Source of the DNA: Tachypleus tridentatus
Taxonomy: Eukaryota; Arthropoda; Merostomata; Xiphosura; Limulidae
NCBI RefSeq assembly: GCF_004210375.1
Contig: NW_027467782.1
Span: 28,127,276 to 28,191,275, forward strand
Direction: 5' to 3'
Length of the DNA stretch: 64,000 nt
The notes beneath the pieces are model-generated. The model did no database searches. It had not been told where the DNA came from and saw only the letters and a program-made list of their open reading frames with translations. The position numbers and the translations under genes are program-made. Numbering within the stretch: position 1 is the first letter of the stretch; every line of letters starts with the position of its first letter. This document shows, one piece after another, positions 60,171-64,000 of the stretch.

Positions 60171-62777
60171 TAGTTTAAAAGTCAGATATAACTTTTCAAT
60201 CAGTAGGGGAAAAAATATATAGAAAGCTAGCACATCAGAAATATATGATAATATTTTAAAATGTAAGATTTTTCACAGAAAACTTACCGTTCATTATTTT
60301 AACCCAAACCACATAACATTAAATACTCAAAACAAATCAAACTCACTTTAAACTATAAATCTTACAATTCAAGAGAGCAACACTCATTTGGAAATTGTTA
60401 ACTTTCATGTAATCTAAAACCTACAGTGTTGAATTTGTTCACAAGTAAAAGTAAGTTGAAGTTAATACCTACATCAATGTGCCCTCTATCTTATATTGAT
60501 AGTGTTCATAAACACCTCCGCACAATACTGACATTTTTTCGAGACAGACCCAATCCACAGTCCCTCCCTCAGACATGAATGTCTGCATAGACTGTGGACA
60601 TACTAAAAGAAATATATAATACTAACAACATAGTGAGGAACTGCACCACAGCCACAACAGGCATGTTACACACTCAGAAACTAAACTGTGCAGTGGATGT
60701 GGAACTTGAAATGATATGTTATAATCACTGGCCAAGCCCCAACCACATATCCAAGGTATCACTGTTCAGGGTTGGAATCACAGGATCATGGTTCCTAAAT
60801 CCCATGTTGGTGGATAGGGCATTTGGATCATAATATATATATATGTGTGTGTGAGACAGGATGGATCCAAACCCATAGCTACAGAGTGATGCATCTGGAA
60901 TCATAAGAAGTAAATAAATAACACCAATGTGGACAAGCCCTTTCCTCAAACTGAAGAAGTCCAAAAGCAAAACCACAGATTTGGAATAACATGACACTGC
61001 ATGCAATATTTAACCTGAGGAAACAGAACTTATCCAACCTGAAATTACAGACACTCATCCTCTCTCCCTAGCCAAGTGGGCAGCATAAATTCCATTTGTC
61101 CCTGGAATTACTGGAAAGATATGGAACAAACTGTGATGAACCAAAAACACAGAATGGGACTACTCTGCATCCACAATTATGAAGTGACAATGAACAATGT
61201 ACTGAACCAACATTAATCAAGAAGAAAGACCACACCAAACCCAACTGGATAGCTGAGTGTCGAAACTGAACTACTCTTACGAGTAAGCTCCTGTTTAAGC
61301 TGGTGCTGCTCCTACCAAAATCTGAAAAAAAAATACACTCAAAATCCTGAGTAGAAAGGTTTCTAACTGGGGCAGGGGTAGTGCACATTAGAGAAGTCCT
61401 AAAAAACAATGCTCTAGAATCAGCAAAGTAAGTGAACCAAATTTCCTAAATTTCTAAAAGCAAACTGACCCTGATTTATTCAATCCACTGATCAGCAGAG
61501 ATGGGGAAAACCCTTTATGCTTTATTCATTATATTTTCTGAGTGGTAATCCAGCATAGTAGAGTAATACCACTCAGTCTGTCTCTGTGTGGTTGTATGTG
61601 ACACCATATTTCCACAGAGCCTGTAACAACCTAGATAAAGTATACTGTGTCAGTAGTTGCTAGAGTGAATTTGGTTTGATAAAAGCACACTTGATTGGGC
61701 AACACTCACCAAAAGTAGAATTTTGAAATTAAAAAAAAAAGAGAGAAGATTAGTAATGCAAATACTCACCTTTCAGTATAACCTAGCAGATGAGGTTAAC
61801 ATAGATGTAGGGGTAGTAAAAAAACCCTCAAAGAAAGATAATGCCAGATTATGTAAATAATGTGAGATAAAAGTATTGGGGAAGGTTCACACACAAGCTC
61901 AGAATGTCCTCCAGTGAGCAATTCAACTGGGCCACGATGAACATAGAAATGTGATGAATCTGATAAGTTGAGACTTGTAGAATTTTCCTTGCCTTCAGAG
62001 AGAGCCCATAAAATCAATATGGATCAATTCTACCACTCATCCCATTGAGGTAACCAGGGGTAAGCCCTGGGAAACTAAAGAGACACAATAAATAAAAAGC
62101 CATTGTCCAGCACCACTAAAACCTTTAGTTTAGGCAACCTAACACCTCAAGGCCTTCATTAGACATAAGAAACAATGGGAACCCATCATTTATATGTGTG
62201 AAAATAAAGAGGTCAGATGAATCAGTGAAAGTATTTATCCCTTTCCCTGGCTGCCAGTGGTAAGGTAAGAAGGACCTATCTGGATACAGAAAAACATGGG
62301 TAGAATGAAAAAGTGTCCTCTGTAAGTGTAATGCAAATAACTCTGACTGGTGATGTCCACAGGCCAGAAGCAACATAAAATAAACCCTAAGGGAAAAGTG
62401 GTACATGGTATATGAGATAAGGGTTGATTAGGCCAATCTCGTGCAATCAACAGAATACAAGAGATTGAAGAAATCATTGCTAGGAAGCTGGGTAACAGAT
62501 TATTCAGTGGGTAGGTGTATAAGCACAATCCAGTCCAGTTATGACTGAATAAAACTATTGTCAATGCCTAAGGGTGGGTTACTAGAGACCAAAAGGCTGG
62601 TAGTTGTGTGTTCCAAAGAAAATGAGAAGTTTTAGCTCTGATAATAAATTCTATCTTTTTTGCTTTAGAGAAATAGTATCTGACTGTGTTGTGATGCTGC
62701 TACTAGTAGCAAGATGTCCATGTAATGGTGTGTGCACAGGCCCAGAGGATGGGGTTAATTAAAAAAGATTTGTAAAC
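60171..62777. other. Unclassified repeat-like, less AT-rich block
   Basis: From about 60.53 to 62.75 kb base composition shifts towards GC, with CCA/TGG-rich wording and several 70-110 codon frames on the minus strand, none with a recognised domain. A short perfect stem (TCCACAGTC at about 60553 with GACTGTGGA near 60591) and a TA/TG microsatellite (60833-60853) occur inside. Probably an unclassified mobile element or old duplicated DNA in an ATR intron. Confidence 0.35.
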
Positions 62778-63222
62778 TTTAATAGTCAATAGCAAGAAAA
62801 AAATGAAAATGGTTAATCATTTTATTTTTTATTTTTATGTATATTTATAAAAGTAACTAAAGTGTAAAAATAAGTATCCTTTTAGTTTAGTTTAGGCAAA
62901 ATAAGTAATAATAATATTTTTTCATGAGCAAGCAACTCACGAGTAAATTTAATTTATTAATGTAACGTGAGCTGCATGTTTCCCAGGTGATTAACATCTT
63001 ATAATGGTGGGATAATGGTTTAATTATAAGTAGATTTATTCTGCTATGAGCTTAAAACTTCTTGGGATAAAAGAATGTAGGTTTATGTTACAATTTGAAG
63101 TCATTCTGGAAAGAAAAGATGGGTGCTTTTTTGGTTGTTGTTTTCTGGTGCTTATGAGATAGCTAATATTGACTGATTCCATTTTAAGATAGGGTAAAGA
63201 AAATAACATGAACTATAAACTG
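62778..63222 (-). repeat. Dispersed ~400-bp repeat, copy 2 (inverted pair)
   Basis: Reverse complement of 57780-58168 with small indels, including extra bases near 63040-63070 (GAGCTTAAAACTTCTTGG). The two copies are about 4.6 kb apart and bracket ATR exon a. Confidence 0.85.
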
Positions 63223-64000
63223 TAAACATATGGAACCAGTGTGAGTTTAAATGGCAGAGAGATGACCTGCAGCACCAAACCCTTGTGCACAAAACATAGA
63301 TAGTAGCAGGATGACTTCACCATGGAAATGTGTAGATAGGCATTAGCAACATTAAACATGGTCAACAACATTCCCAACAAAAAAACACCAATATAGAATC
63401 AGGAATGACTCCACCGTGAACTGTGGAAGATTTAGGAATTGATTTAAATGAAAAGACTGATTACAATATGGGCACAACAAATATACAGAAATAAACCTTA
63501 GTAAGAACTGAAACAACTCTCTCAATCACTCCAATGACCAACACATCTCTGATAACCATGGATGGAATGAAGTTAAAACATTTGAGGACTTGCAGGAAGT
63601 GAAATACTATAAGATGATGAAAAAATGGTAGTGGATATGAGAAATGAATGATCAATTCTGATGCAAGGGCCTGTAGTACCCATGGATCTGTGGTAAAGGT
63701 TTTCTACATGTACAAAAATTAATGTAGATGAGTCCCCACAGGACACAAAGGAATACAGTAGTCATTTACACTGCTGGCAATACTCCAATCAATTGAACAT
63801 GGAACCCTGTAGATAAGGGCATAAAATATTGTAAGTAATGATGAAACAAGGGGTTGTTGTTAGGGTCAGGACAACATTGGAACTAGACCTCCTGTAAGAG
63901 CTGAGGAAAGTCAAGCAACCAACAACTAAGACGAATGCAGATGGGTGACATAAGCCCTTGAATATGAAGGGTCTGGAATGCCTGCAAAAATCAAGAGTTT
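63223..64000. other. Non-coding stretch
   Basis: Somewhat less AT-rich than average, with no exon recognised; the minus frame at 63461-63655 has no known domain. Confidence 0.4.

Noticed and set aside
61068-62564. Minus-strand frames of 70-113 codons as upstream ATR exons
   Set aside because: Their translations do not resemble ATR, and no phase-0 donor leading to exon a at 59425 was seen.
1-64000. CRISPR array, operon, riboswitch or phage-like system
   Set aside because: Introns, SINEs and LINEs show a metazoan genome; tandem repeats found are a decayed minisatellite and microsatellites without spacers.

Overview
This is a eukaryotic, AT-rich, intron-rich and repeat-dense animal genomic window. 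Gene pieces are short exons with GT/AG splice sites separated by kilobases of intron. Almost all long open frames are either transposon fragments or chance frames in AT-rich DNA. Several tRNA-derived SINEs with a recognisable A box and B box (GGTTCGAA), ending in AAACAAACAAAC-like tails, look like the SINEs I associate with horseshoe crabs. I therefore infer a chelicerate, probably a limulid. That is recall plus inference, not a database result.

Layout, left: 1-13.4 kb is mostly unrecognised AT-rich DNA. It holds one exon-like frame (2.35 kb), a fold-back element (3.9 kb), a decayed DIRS-like reverse transcriptase interrupted by a SINE (4.7-5.9 kb) and a 239-bp mariner-type MITE with clean TA ends (9.23 kb). 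A cluster of three SINEs fills 13.4-14.6 kb. A ZC3H15-like (CCCH zinc finger, DRG-family-regulating protein) locus runs on + from perhaps 15.9 kb, with two clear exons at 19.07 and 21.33 kb. The second exon has lost a zinc-binding Cys and carries a TAA stop.

Layout, middle: 21.22-24.53 kb and 29.25-32.48 kb are the arms of a large inverted duplication of about 3.2-3.3 kb each. The spacer is 4.7 kb and contains a decayed Ty3/gypsy-like reverse transcriptase. Both arms carry the same disabled ZC3H15 exon. The right arm ends about 170 bp before a 500-N assembly gap (32650-33149). Right of the gap are an unrecognised coding-like block on the minus strand and an intact intronless 252-aa ORF (35270-36028, +) resembling a BTB/K+-channel T1 domain at its N-terminus.

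Layout, right: a 5'-truncated non-LTR retrotransposon with a perfect 12-bp target-site duplication lies at 37.55-38.87 kb, followed by more SINEs at 39.5-41.0 kb. A damaged, intron-containing copy of the C-terminus of 2-oxoglutarate dehydrogenase lies on + at 43.57-45.43 kb. A LINE 5' end with a gag-like ORF1 (47.8-48.9 kb) and a piggyBac transposase pseudogene (49.1-50.2 kb) follow. Four exons of the DNA-damage checkpoint kinase ATR, all from its FAT region and with matching splice phases, lie on the minus strand between 53.4 and 59.4 kb. I could not find its kinase-domain exons further down the strand inside the window.

The genes do not form a pathway. The window is best read as the ATR gene, remains of two other conserved genes, one possible lineage-specific gene and many generations of transposons. 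No CRISPR, operon or prokaryotic structure is present. I did not find a convincing new biological system. The most unusual structures are the inverted duplication of a disabled gene, the isolated FAT-only ATR exons and the intronless T1-like ORF.
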